Shown piece by piece: positions 32,955-43,173 of a stretch of DNA of 64,000 nucleotides. The stretch is from Aphelocoma coerulescens. Lineage: Eukaryota > Chordata > Aves > Passeriformes > Corvidae. The number at the start of each line of letters is the position of its first letter. Within the stretch, counting starts at the first letter, position 1. The position numbers and the translations under genes are program-made. Location: assembly GCF_041296385.1 (NCBI RefSeq), contig NW_027184084.1, positions 868,001-932,000 on the forward strand, in the 5' to 3' direction. The notes beneath the pieces are model-generated. The model saw nothing but the letters and a program-made list of their open reading frames with translations. It was not told where the DNA came from and made no database searches.

Positions 32955-33202
32955 ACTGGCCCCTGGCTGCAAGCAAGCCTGGAAAGCACCTGGCTGCAGG
33001 CAGCCTTGAAAGTCCTTGGCAAAGTGATACACTGGTTGTCTCCTCCACTGATTAGAGGCCGTCTAGAGGGACTGGGCATGAATCTTTGCAAAAGCAAATA
33101 TAAGCGTGCATAGTTAAACAATAAAGGGAGAACGATGCTCAAATCGTATCGGTATATGTGTCGCTACTCTGGCCAGCTCTCCAGCACTCAGACACCCCTA
33201 AA
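32870..33202 (+). repeat. ERV4 3' LTR
   Basis: TGTAGAGGG to CCCCTAAA, preceded by the polypurine tract AAACGGGGGA (32858-32869) and followed by the TATCAC repeat. Differs from the 5' copy at about ten sites, several clustered in the last 25 bp. Confidence 0.85.
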
Positions 33203-33242
33203 TATCACTACATGGATGATATTTTAATTGCTTCTGCAATGC

Positions 33243-33952
33243 TATAGTCTGGGGACACAGTGGCTGGACAGTGCCCAGGCAGAAATGGACCTGGGGGTAC
33301 TGGCTGACAGCCAACTGAACATGACCCAGCAGTGTGCCCACGTGGCCAAGAAGGCCAACAGCATCCTGGCTTGTATCAGGAATAGTGTGGCCAGCATGAC
33401 CAGGGAAGTCATTCTTCCCCTGTACTTGGCACTGGTGAGGCCACAGCTTGAGTACTGTGTCCAGTTCTGGGCCCCTCAGTTCAGGAATGACATTGAGATG
33501 CTTGAACATATCCAAAGGAGGGCGACATGGCTGGTGAAGGGCTTGGAGCATGAGCCCTATGAGGAACGACTGAGGGAGCTGGAGTTTTTTAGCCTGGAGA
33601 AAAGAAGACAGAGGTGACCTTATCACTCTCTACAACTACCTGAAAGGTGGTTGTTGTCAGGTAGGGGTTGGTGTCTTTTTCCAGGCAACAACTGACAGAA
33701 CAAGAGGACACAGTCTCAAGCTGCACCAAGGGAAATTTCGTTTGGATGTTAGGAAAAAGTTTTTTACTGAAAGAGTGATAAAGTACTGGAATCATCTCCC
33801 CTGGGACGTGGTGGAGTCACCATCCCTGGATATGTTTAAAAAAAGATTGGATGTGGCACTCAGTGACATGGTTTAGTTGAGGTGGTGTTAAGGCATGGGT
33901 TGGACTTGGTGATTTTGAAGGTCTCTTCCAACCTGGTGATTCTGTGAATTCT
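33243..33952 (+). mobile_element. CR1 LINE, 5'-truncated
   Basis: The first 375 bp encode the C-terminal end of a CR1 ORF2 ([34 protein letters not shown]), and the last bases show the CR1 3' end with GGTTGGACTTGGTGATTTTGAAGG-like consensus split over 33900-33925 and a short ATTCT-type tail. CR1 is the dominant LINE of birds and other reptiles. It interrupts the ERV3 RT a few codons after YMDD. Only about 710 bp of the 4-5 kb element is here, normal for CR1. Confidence 0.92.
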
Positions 33953-33964
33953 CCATTACTGCTT

Positions 33965-34339
33965 TATTACCGCAGGCCTGGGCCCTAGGGTATATCACTG
34001 TGTCCCGCAGCCATAGGGAGGAGGAGGAAGAGAAGATCCAGCAGGCAGGAATTGTGCAGCAAGATTGATTGATTGAATTATTTTACAAACTCTTTTATAG
34101 ACTTTTTTCTTCTTAGTCTAATTGGACAAAGGACCAGCCACCCCTTGGGGTGATTGGCTAAAATCCTAAAACATCCATTGTCAAAATATTTTTCTATTAT
34201 ACCATAAACAAGACTTTTCAAGGTTTCAGGTGGCTTGGTTGTTTACATTCCCTGCTACCTCTTCTGTGAGAGAGAAAACTCTCTCGTGGACTTAGAAAAT
34301 AACAAGAAAATCCTTGCTAGCAGCATTTTTGTATCTACA
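33965..34339 (-). mobile_element. LTR-C1, solo LTR (375 bp)
   Basis: Flanked by the exact 6-bp repeat CTGCTT (33959-33964, 34340-34345). On the minus strand it starts TGTAGATAC and ends GGTAATA. So its 3' end is TA, not CA; two further copies agree (46917-47282, 57720-58087). Inserted in ERV3 RT just beyond CR1. Confidence 0.88.
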
Positions 34340-35095
34340 CTGCTTGACTGTCTTGCTGCTTTAAAGGTAATGCTTGCCAGCAGAGGCTTGTGCATAGCCA
34401 CAGAAAAAATCCAAACAGAGCCTCCCTGGAAGTACCTGGGTTTCAAATTATTAGAGACAACAGTCACCCCACAGCCAGTAACCCTAAAAACCAACATACA
34501 CACATTGAATGATTTGCAAAAGCTATTAGGCACTATTAATTGGATTCACCTTTTATTGGGAATCACCACAGAGGAATTATCCCCCTTATTTCAATTGTTA
34601 AAAGGAGACCCAGACCTCTCTTCCCCTAGGCAGTTGACAAAAACTGCCCAAAAGGCTTTAGAGACTGTAAGTGATAAAATCAATAAGTCCTTTGCCACAT
34701 GTCGAAACCCAGATTTGCCTTTGCGGCTGTTCATGATTCTGCAATCTTTCCAACCCTATGCTCTTATGGGTCAATGTGATGTACAGGAACATCATCTCTG
34801 GTTATTAGAATAGGTTTTTCTGCCACACACCTTTTCAAAAACTATAACCACTCAACTTGAGATGCTTATTCAACTGCTGTTGATGGGACGACTCCAATGC
34901 CAGAGCCTGACAGGATATGATCCGACAGTAATACATCTCCCTATTACTGCAGCAGAATTAGAGAATCTGTTCAAGGATTCACTGTCATTTCAAATTGCCC
35001 TTACGGACTATAATGGACAACTTTTTCACATGATGCCTCGACATGCCCTGCTACAATCCTTCAAGGAACTCCCCTTTCAACAGCCATGATTACAG
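34340..35095 (+). pseudogene. pol: ERV3 RT thumb and connection domain
   Basis: Continues RT after CR1 and LTR-C1. The thumb reads PPWKYLGFKLLETTVTP and LLGTINWIHLLLGITTEEL, matching the ERV2 equivalents. A stop at 34813 precedes the connection (34862-35089: TGYDPTVIHLPITAAELE). Frames are largely open, so ERV3 pol decayed mostly by insertion. Confidence 0.75.
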
Positions 35096-35738
35096 ATGAA
35101 AACACCTATCCCTGATGCAAAGACTGTTTTCATTGATGGATCAGGAAAGACACACAAAGCTGTGACCCTGTGGAAAAATTATAAGGGACAGTGGGAGCAT
35201 TCAATAACCTTTCAACCTAGATCTACCCAGCTAGCCGAACTGGAAGCTGTGGTAGAAACATTTTGCCTTTTTTCACAGGAACCTATAAACATTGTTTGTG
35301 ATTCCCTTTATGTTACAGGAATCATTGAGAGAATTAAGCATTCATTCCTGAAGGAAGTCTCTAAAAAAGATATTTTTGTGTTATTAACCACTCTGTACAA
35401 CTTTTTACTTCACAGGTCTCATGAATATTACATTCTGCATCTTAGGTCACACACCACTCTGCCTGGACCTAAAGTAGCAGGTAATTCAAGGGTGGATGCC
35501 CTTGCCATGACAGTCACTATACCACAGAAGTTAGGGCAGGCAAAACTTTCTCATTATTTCTACCATCAAAATGCCCAAGCACTGGCAAAACAATTCGATC
35601 TAACTTTGCCACAAGCACGGGATGTAGTGAATACTTGTTCACAATGTCAGCAGACTCTTTCTTTGCCACAAACATTAGGTACAAACCCACAAGGGTTGAA
35701 ACCTAATGACATTTAGCAAACATGTAACACACGTCGAG
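35096..35738 (+). pseudogene. pol: ERV3 RNase H and integrase N-terminal domain, truncated
   Basis: A 206-codon frame. RNase H: VFIDGSGKTHKA (Asp), TQLAELEAVVE (Glu), IVCDSLYVTGI (Asp), HLRSHT. Integrase zinc finger: HYFYHQN and CSQC are intact. At 35714 a TGG-type position is a TAG, and the sequence is cut at 35738, in the codons where the first catalytic Asp of integrase would lie. LTR-alpha2 starts at once. Confidence 0.8.
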
Positions 35739-36448
35739 TGTTGGGGAGGATGAAAGTTTGGTAAGAAAGTTTCACAGGTATGTAGGCTTGGCAGAAAGAT
35801 CTCTGAATGTAGAAACTGGGGATGAGATAGAAATGAAAGCAAGTTTTGATATCGAGTAAAAGATGTTTTGCTGAACCAGTGATCACTGAATAACTGAGAA
35901 GGCAAAGGTTGGAGATGAGTTGGAAGGAGATTTTTAGGAATAGGACAAAGGAATGTGACTACAAACAAAGACATGCTTTTCACCAAGTAAATAAGTCTCA
36001 AGAAGAGCATAAGTAAATAGAAAACATGTCTTTACCAAAAAGAGAGATATGGCAGGCAAACAAGAAATGTTGATGTAGGAAGAAGAAAAGAGGTCTGAGA
36101 ATTTTCCACTGTAAGCTTAAATTGTAACTAACTTACTCTTGTGATTGGATAATAATGACTATAATATGGTGATGGGAGCAGTTATGATAGGCTATAGGCA
36201 AATGTAAAGGTATTGTGTATGGTGCTTATTGGTTGTTATGTATTAAGATACTCTGCAAAGAAAAGTATATAATGCTTTGTAACTTGAACAGAAAGTGGCT
36301 TCAGGTATGCCTACAAGCTGTAGCTGACAGCTGTTGGGCTGGCCCTGGATACCCACTCCCTGAAATGCTGTAACTTTGCCTATGCAATAAACAGCTTTCA
36401 AGAGAGCCGCCTGAAGTCCAGACATCCTTCGTGAACCTTTCTCCTATA
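35739..36448 (+). mobile_element. LTR-alpha2, at an ERV3/ERV5 junction (710 bp)
   Basis: Nearly identical to LTR-alpha1 from TGTTGGGGAGG to CTCCTATA; AATAAA at 36386-36391. It has plus-strand ERV3 integrase on its left and minus-strand ERV5 RT on its right, with no target duplication. It therefore marks a rearrangement joint, not a simple insertion. Confidence 0.8.
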
Positions 36449-37140
36449 AAGATGTCATCACCATACTGGAGAGCCGCTCCTCCTGGTTTTTGTTTCCTCC
36501 AGTCCTCAAGCTCCTTTGACAGCTGGTTTCCGAATATGGTCGGGCTGTTTTTGAATCCTTGTGGTAAAACTGTCCTGGTGAGCTGGGTCTTTCTCCCTGT
36601 TTCAGGATTCTCCCACTCAAAAGCAAAGAGTTCTTGGCTATTCTTATGCACAGGAATGCAGAAAAAGGCATCCTTGAGATCTAAAACACTGAACCACCCT
36701 AATTCATTTGTTAGTGTTGTCAAGAGTGTGTAAGGATTCGCTACCGCTGGGTGTATGTCCTCTCTTATCTTGTTGATTTCCCTCAAATCCTGTACCAGCC
36801 TGTAGCTTTTACCATCAGCTTTCTTTACTGGCAAGATTGGTGTGTTTTACCTGGATTCACATTCCACTAACACCCCAAATTTGAGAAACTTTTCAATCAC
36901 AGGTACTAATCCCTTGCAAGCTTCTAATTTCAGAGGATATTGTCTTTGTCTTACTGGTGTAGCCCCTGCTTTGAGTGTGATACTCACAGGTTCAGCTTTT
37001 TTGGATATCCCAGGAGAATCATTGGCCCACACTATTTGAATGGCAGCTTCTTCAACTTCTTTGGGAAATTTTCTATGGCATTCCTGTACAAGTATAGCAG
37101 CTGCTTCGATAATTTTAGATTCTGGGATTATAACTTTCAC
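36449..37140 (-). pseudogene. pol: ERV5 reverse transcriptase, N-terminal half (class I)
   Basis: Minus-strand frames 37140-36847 and 36834-36449 give a gammaretrovirus-like RT start: RQRQYPLKLEACKGLVPVI, MPVKKADGKSYRLVQDLREI, WFSVLDLKDAFFCIPV, VLPQGFKNSPTIFGNQL. The catalytic box reads YGDDIFI where YVDD is usual. The gene ends there at the LTR-alpha2 joint. One stop separates the two frames. Confidence 0.82.
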
Positions 37141-37409
37141 TCACCCCTCCTTGGAAAACTTAATTTCTGCTTTTAATTTTTCCAATAAATCTCTGCCCAA
37201 TAATGGCATTGGGGAATTTGGCATATACAGGAACTGGTGAGTGACCCAGTGTTTTCCCAATTTAAATTTTAAAGGTTGGAGAAAAGGCCTTGTTTCACTT
37301 ACCCCTCTAGCTCCGATCACATCCACAGTGTCTTGACTCAGTTTACCTTTTAAAGTATTTAACACAGAATATGTTGTTAACTCAACAACCACCCATTTCT
37401 GGTATCACT
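37141..37409 (-). pseudogene. pro: ERV5 protease, lacking its active site
   Basis: The minus frame reads VELTTYSVLNTLKGKL and ends PMPLLGRDLLEKLKAEI. The closing LLGRDLLEKL block is typical of class I proteases. The region that should hold DTGA before YSVLN is absent, and nucleocapsid is missing too, so a deletion joins gag capsid to mid-protease. Confidence 0.75.
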
Positions 37410-39134
37410 TCAGCTTTTCCGTTTTGGGACACTGGGATCCCAGCCAGGGTTTGCTAGGGGATAGATGTCATTAACTGACCCTTGGAGACTCCCAGTTGCA
37501 ATTTGAGTTTCTATAGCAGATATAGCAGCTTTGTTGACCATTTCTCTCTCTGTTTTATCCAATAATTCATCTAGCATAAAATTTAGATCACCCCAATCTG
37601 GGTTTTGGGATTTTATGGCCATTTGTACACGCATAGCTACTCTCTCCAGGTTGTCCCTGTACTTCCCAATTGAGTTTTTCCACTGCTGTAATTCTCGGAG
37701 AGAAAATGGTGTCTTTATATAAATGACTCCTTGATTTCCCACAGCCTGTCTCAGAGGTGCTTCTAATGCAAGTTCTTCCTCCCCCCCCCCCCCCCCCTTT
37801 ATCTGCTTTGTACCTTGTGTGTTTAGTGACGGGACTAACTGCTTTCATAGCTTCTCAGGCTATCCTGCCCCTTTTTCTACCACCCTCCCCGTGAGAACCA
37901 TCTCTATCGGAATCATCCCATTCGCTTTTAATTGAAATTGCTTCATTGGTATTAAAGATTGTTCCAGCTGAATGTTGGTCAGGGACTGTCTCCCTTTTTA
38001 CGGCAGTGGAGGGGTAGGGAGGCAGGGGCTGCAAGCAGCTTCTCCTGTCCTTAGCTTCGCAAGAGGTGCTTGGGTCGGGACCATCTCGTCTGCCTTCAGC
38101 TTTAACATTGCCTGCGCTGCAGGGTGGGGAGAGCGACTGGCTCCTCCTGTCTCTAGTTCGGAAACTTGCAGTTTGCTGCACTGGGGTAAGTACTCGGAAC
38201 TGCCCATACCCATCTCTGCCTTCACTTCCGTGTCCGGGGAACTCGGGGAAAGGTGGCCAGCCCACCCCTTCCCCTCCCCCGTCCCCGCCTCAGGAAAAGT
38301 CAACAAGCGGTGACCAGTCCGTCCTTTCTCCGCCTTTGGGGTGGTCAGGGGGTGGTGGCATGCCCGCATCTCTCCCACCTCCGTGGCTGTCCTCCACCCC
38401 TAACGAGACTGGCGGGGGGGAAGACCCCGCGCCGCTCCTCTGGCTTGGAGCTGGTCGCTCGCTACCTTCCCCGCCCCTGCTCAGACGGCGGCGGAGGTGG
38501 CATTGGAGGCGGTGGAGCCACCAGAGGCGCCGCTGCTCCTCCATCCTGCACTTGTGCGGGCTACCCCGGCAGCGGAGCCACCACCCCTCTACCCCCTGCC
38601 CCTATCCCCCACCGGCTGTCCTGTTCCTCCGTCCCCCACCCTCACCTGTGCGGGCTGCCCTGGTGTTTGAACGGGGGCGAGACCCCCCCCGTCGCGCAAA
38701 GCTGGTGCTACCATATCTGTATCTGTCATATCGATTTCTCTGTCCGTATTAGTATACGAGCCAGCTTGTTGCGGCTTTTTCTTTCCCTTTCTCCTCCTCA
38801 AAGTCATTTCCATATTACTTCTGTCTACTACATATGTTTCTTCCCTGTTCAGATACATAGTAAAAAGTTCTGCATATCTTAGTTCATCAAACCTATGTAA
38901 TGATCTCACTTCTACCATCATGTCAGTAATGATGTTACTTTCCAAACTCCCATAGTGAGGCCAATTTCCTTGACTTAATTTTAAAGTTGGCCAAACCCGT
39001 GTGGACAGTCTGATCAATTCTCAGGTGTCCAAAGTAGTTTTTTACCCTGTCAGCCATTTCCAGTGTTTTATTATCAACTCTAATGGGCTGTTAGGAGGGA
39101 TTTCTTCATTTTCATCTGACAAAACACCACCCAT
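37410..39134 (-). pseudogene. gag: ERV5 gag (class I): matrix, proline-rich region, capsid
   Basis: On the minus strand an ATG at 39134 starts MGGVLSDENEE, with Gly-2 and gammaretrovirus-like matrix features (SPLELIIKHWKWLTG; TLKLSQGNWPHYG at 38990-38945). Two stops lie near 39045 and 39020. A GC-rich, Pro/Gly-rich part follows (38700-37860) with a 16-C run at 37783-37798. Capsid reads TPFSLRELQQWKNSIGKY to WGDLNFMLDELL (37742-37500). Nucleocapsid is deleted. The long plus-strand frames here (38066-38882) are antisense to the proline-rich domain. Confidence 0.75.
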
Positions 39135-39768
39135 GTTTGCTCACAGACAGAAAGACTCTTCCAGAGGGAAGGTTTTAACTCCGGGATTCAGCCTGCAATC
39201 TGGCCTCGGAATTCCGACTTCCCAGGCATTTTATCTAGCTTACTACACAAACACTTCAAAACAGCACTATAAAATAGTAAAAAGCAACTAGTTTTAGCAA
39301 ACAGTAAATGCACGCACGCGAAAATTTGGTCTCAACAGGATTCAAACCCACAGCCTCCCGACATCTCAACCAACCAACCTCTCAAGCCTCTGAGCCACTC
39401 CTGCAGCTGCATAGGATGCAGCCTCTGGGCTCTTGTGGACTCCATGGAGGGCGTTCCCTCTCTTCCACAGTTTGCAGGGGAAAGGTTAAAGCTTTCCCCT
39501 TTCGTGGGCTTCTCTGTCCCCAACCTTTCCACCTCCCTCAGAGATCTCCTTCCCTAGTGCTAGCACAATATCGGTCCCCTTTTAAGTCACCTCCCTTTCC
39601 ATGCTTCTGCCTTTTCCGTGCTGGGTCCTAAAGTTCTGGTCACAGTCCTGGATCGCTGCTCCAGCCCCTCTGTAATGTGCCCTCAGAGAGAGGGGCAAAG
39701 CAAGATGTGTTCCAACCCAAGACTGCAAGTCTCAAGGTCTTAAGAGTCCCTTTGTGGTTGCCAGCAAC
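39135..39768 (-). other. ERV5 leader
   Basis: About 630 bp lie between the 5' LTR and the gag ATG. I could not identify a convincing primer site; TGGCAACCACAAAGGGAC starts 6 bp after the LTR end but fits no primer tRNA I know. A tRNA-like segment lies inside (39329-39404). Confidence 0.4.
39329..39404 (-). other. tRNA-like segment with A- and B-box sequences
   Basis: On the minus strand TGGCTCAGAGG (39397-39387) fits an A box with one change, and GGTTTGAATCC (39348-39338) fits a B box with one change, 38 bp apart. A weak T-arm can pair around TTTGAAT. The acceptor ends do not pair, so this is not a working tRNA. A tRNA relic or chance match are both possible. Confidence 0.3.
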
Positions 39769-41596
39769 TGATGCCTTTTCCTGGTGTAGCGGGTTTGGTT
39801 TGTAACGGGGCGGAAACACCAATTTAGTGTAGTGGTTTGGTCCAAAATACTTATTACTGTTTACCTTCTGTGAGATAAGAATTAGGAGAAACACAAAGCA
39901 GGCACTAAACTTAAAAGAATATAAAGAATTTTATTACAGACCTAAAAGGAGAAAAAAAAATCATACCACACCTTCAGAACTCTTCTCCTCCCCCCACCTT
40001 CCTCCCTTCTCCCACTGACAATGTAAAAAGACAACCCTTGAGATGTTCAGTCTGTTTACCACTTCCATAATAACCTTGTTCAGTCCATTTAGGAAGAGGA
40101 GTCTCTCTTGTCCATGCTATGAAAACATCACAACGAGACAGCCGCCCAGGTTGGTTCTCTGCTTGCATGTGAGTCCCTTCCCCAACTTTCAGCTTTTCCC
40201 ACAACTGCTTTCGAGGGTCCACTCTTGAATTACTGGGGTACAATTTTAAGGTTGAGCCATTCAGAAACAAAAGTTCTCTTCACCCATCTCTGGGAGCATT
40301 TCATCTCTATGAACAGAGGCCCTTCTCCTTCCCTGGGAGCAAAGGGTCTTCTTCATCTTCATCTCTAGGACTATCTCTGGGAGCATCTCTAGGAACTGAG
40401 GTCTTCTCCTTTCCCATTTGGAGCAAAAGTCCTCATTGCTTCCATCTCTCCCTGTTCAAACTTCTCATGAAATTACAGCTGCTTCAGCATCTGCCTATCT
40501 CAGCACAGGTGCTTTTGCTTACAAGTAAAAGTTGAACGCTCCCACCCCCCCCCATGACTTCATGAAATTACAATGGGATACTCTGATACATCATAGCTTC
40601 ACAATAGAATTTCAGCTTTAAGCATCTCCTCTTTCTCTTCCCTCAGGTTTTCAGCTCTTTGTAGCACTAAAAGGGTTAATTTCACCTAGGCCTTGCAGCT
40701 GGAATGAAGCTTATTGCTGTTGGTCACATGATCTCTGCCAGACAGCAGGGCAGCTTCAGCTGAATCTTGGCAGCACTGGGGGGGGGGGCGTGGGAGCCGA
40801 GCCGCTCCGGTCACCCACAGCAGGGCTGTGGGAGGGGGGTTCTGCGGGTGGAACAGGGCCCATTGGCTCCAGGATGGCTGTGGCCCAGCCTGGCCACACG
40901 GGGCCCGCATCCGCCTGTCCCAACACAGGAAACGAGACAGAGCTGTGGGGGGGTTTTCTATTCTTAAGTGTGGATCACAGAGGCGGTCACAATTTTAAGT
41001 GGCTTAAAGAATTGTCTATATTCAAACTGGCCATCTGATAGGTTCTGTCGGGTCACAGAGGAAGCTGTAAGCACCCCTTTGCAAGAGCATCACTTCCAGG
41101 ACTATGCTTGCTAACCCATGACACCTGGTCTTAAAATCAAGAGTCAAACATGGTTAGAAGGGAAAAAGGGATTTTACCTTGGTATTTATTTTAAGGATCG
41201 TTAGGTGCACTACATCCAGGTTGAATGCACTGAAATGCACACCACAATGCTCACCCCCAAAAGATCGGGTATAACATTATAGGTCTTACTGATTAGCATA
41301 TCTATCAAAGATTCCTCACTGAGAAGCTCTGGGGGAGTGACGAGGGGCAAGGGCCAATGGGGGGAACCTGGAGTGGAGAACTTTCTAGGGCATGGAACAT
41401 ATAAGGTAGCAAGGGGGCGGAGTGGCCAACGGTCAACCAGGAATGCAGAACTGGGGTACATTAGAATAGCAACACAAAGCATTCTGGGGGAAGCTTCTTT
41501 TCTCACCGTAACCTGGGCAGAACTCTCTGGTACTAGGGACTGTCTTACCAGAGGACTCTCTTTGTCCCTTGTTCCACAGGCTAACCACCCACCACA
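39769..41596 (-). mobile_element. ERV5 5' LTR, split by LTR-A1 (about 484 bp without it)
   Basis: On the minus strand it starts TGTGGTGGGTGG (41596), carries AATAAA near 41190, and ends GGCATCA (39769), the same end as LTR-B1. LTR-A1 lies 16 bp from that end. ERV5 gag follows on the same strand, so it is read as the 5' LTR. Its first 120 bp match the ERV2 5' LTR. Confidence 0.65.
39785..41123 (-). mobile_element. LTR-A1, solo LTR (1339 bp)
   Basis: Flanked by the exact 5-bp repeat CCTGG (39780-39784, 41124-41128). On the minus strand it starts TGTCATGGGTTAGCAAGC and ends CCGCTACA, with AATAAA about 150 bp before the end in other copies. Five copies of this family occur in the window. The 5-bp repeat and TGTC start fit ERV-L-type elements. 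Confidence 0.9.
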
Positions 41597-41748
41597 GTAT
41601 TCCAATAATTGAAATCTGAAGGCTAAATACAGAGCAATTTATGCCCTCAGCCCCCAACAGCACTGATGGTTATACTGTGAAAACAAAATATCGCTACTTC
41701 TTTTACTAGGCTACAAATAGTTACAATGTCTAATAATTCAATGAACTT
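41597..41748. other. Short unassigned flank between ERV5 and ERVL1
   Basis: About 150 bp of AT-rich sequence without recognisable content. It may be the pre-ERV background or the tail of an older element. Confidence 0.4.
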
Positions 41749-43168
41749 GTGTCTTGGGGGGTGACTAATAATTATAAGGTATCCCATGATCATTTGTGCC
41801 AAAAAAATTGTCACTATATCTTTAAGATTTCACAGCCAGGTGTCAGGAAAATTAATCCACAAACACCAGAGGTTTATGTCCAAAAAGGAGACAGAGGAGT
41901 CCTGTTACTTTATTCGAATAAAGGAAGAGGCCATGGGGCATTTCCCATGGGGTCTCTCAAATTGTTAGAGGATGCAGCCTCCTTTTTATCCTAATTTCTT
42001 GGCCCCATTTCCCTCTCTCTTTCCCCATTGGCTGACGTTCTTGAGAGGTACAGACTTCCTGAATACAGACCCCCTTTCTAATGTGTACCCCCCCCCCCCC
42101 TCGTTTTCTTTTTCCTTGTGTCTCTGTTCTTTTTCTCTACATCCAGGGATTTAGCACAGCCTTGGGTGAGTAACAGTTTGTGTCAATTAGTGGAATTCCT
42201 ATGGAATTTATGGTTCCTCCCATTGCTTCTTTCACCTCTTGGTATCTGGCTTTATGTACCAGCAGACCCACAGTTTGTTTGTAAAGACACCACCTTCTCA
42301 TTTCTTTCACAGGAAATCTTGTGTGTGTGTGGGGGGAGGGGGTTGCTTTAACACGTGTGTTCTTAGAGGCTGCCCAGGCAATCCTTTTTTCCCCTCCTCG
42401 TGGTTCAGGAAATATTGCGAGATATGTAGTCTCTGCCCTAGACCTTGTGGGGGGTGGGTCCTGCCTGCATGCCTTCTTGCCGAGGAATCAGTGGAGTTGG
42501 TCGTGTGGTTGCTGTGGGAGCTTTTGTGTATTCAGCTCGGGGACTTTGCTGCACTGCAGTTCGGCACTGTGGTCAAGTCTGCCTGCTTTCCCTGCCTCCC
42601 TGCCGCTCAGTAATCCGGGGTTGTCGTGTGGTGTGCCACCTGGAGCTGGGATAGTCTCTGCCAGATCTCTTTCTGTACGGTGGCTCGGCACCATGATAGA
42701 GGCCTGTATACCTTCCCCAGCTTGTGCCTGCTGTCATTGGTGGTGCCGAGACTGGCCACTGCTCGCATGGGTGTTCGAGGGGGTCACTCCCTCCCTTTCC
42801 TCCGAGCTGCCATTGTCCCCCCCAGGAGGTTCTGAGCTTGCATCAGAGAGCCCCCTGCCGGCCGTGAGCTAGCTACTGCACCTTCTCTGCCTCACCTGAG
42901 CTGCCAGCACCCTCTGCTGGTAGTGGTCATAACTACACCAAAGGGGAAACTGCTTAGCTGATGGGAAACTTCTGTTATGATTTTGTTGTTTGTTCTGTCT
43001 CATTAATATAGATACTTTCTAGTAAAAAGCTTTTATTCCTTTTCATATATTTTCTGCCTGGAAGCCCTGTAATTTCAAGGTTGCAATAATTCGGAGGGAG
43101 GGGTCATCTTTCCATTCCAGGAAGGTTTCCACCTTCCTTGGCAGACATTTGTCTTTTAAACCAAGACA
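41749..43168 (+). mobile_element. ERVL1 5' LTR, with unresolved inserted sequence
   Basis: Starts TGTCTTGGGG and ends ACCAAGACA, 5 bp before the primer site. At 1420 bp it is twice the ERVL2 LTR (648 bp). A foreign block probably runs from about 41877 (TGTCCAAAAAGGAG, with TTTATT on the complement near 41909) to about 42950, including a C run (42090-42103) and a GC-rich stretch. I could not find its duplication. The many short frames in 42118-42872 look like chance. Confidence 0.55.
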
Positions 43169-43173
43169 TTAAT

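Larger units (their letters stand above)
29465..33202 (+). mobile_element. ERV4, env-bearing provirus lacking pol (3.7 kb)
   Basis: Two LTRs of 333-334 bp, about 97% alike by eye, flank a tRNA-Lys3-like primer site, a gag start, a Gag-Env fusion frame, the rest of env and a polypurine tract. The 6-bp repeat TATCAC (29459-29464, 33203-33208) flanks the whole. No protease, RT or integrase is present. The target lies inside the ERV3 RT gene one codon before YMDD. Retention of env with loss of gag-pol recalls the EAV-HP group of chicken elements; the likeness is by architecture and env type, not a measured relationship. Confidence 0.88.

Noticed and set aside
33243..33952. A second ERV RT frame at 33228-33617
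   Set aside because: The protein end and 3' tail are those of a CR1 LINE, not a retrovirus.
21915..36448. LTR-alpha1 and alpha2 as the two LTRs of one provirus
   Set aside because: No primer site follows alpha1 and no polypurine tract precedes alpha2; env lies left of alpha1, and the interior holds both strands of un-related elements.
38066..38882. Long plus-strand frames (228 and 209 codons)
   Set aside because: These are antisense to the GC-rich ERV5 gag linker; composition alone keeps stops out.
39329..39404. Functional tRNA gene
   Set aside because: Acceptor arms do not pair and the anticodon arm is unclear; only the internal boxes match.
42239..42872. Plus-strand frames of 124-183 codons
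   Set aside because: They lie in GC-rich sequence inside the disrupted ERVL1 5' LTR, overlap in three frames and show no homology I recognise.
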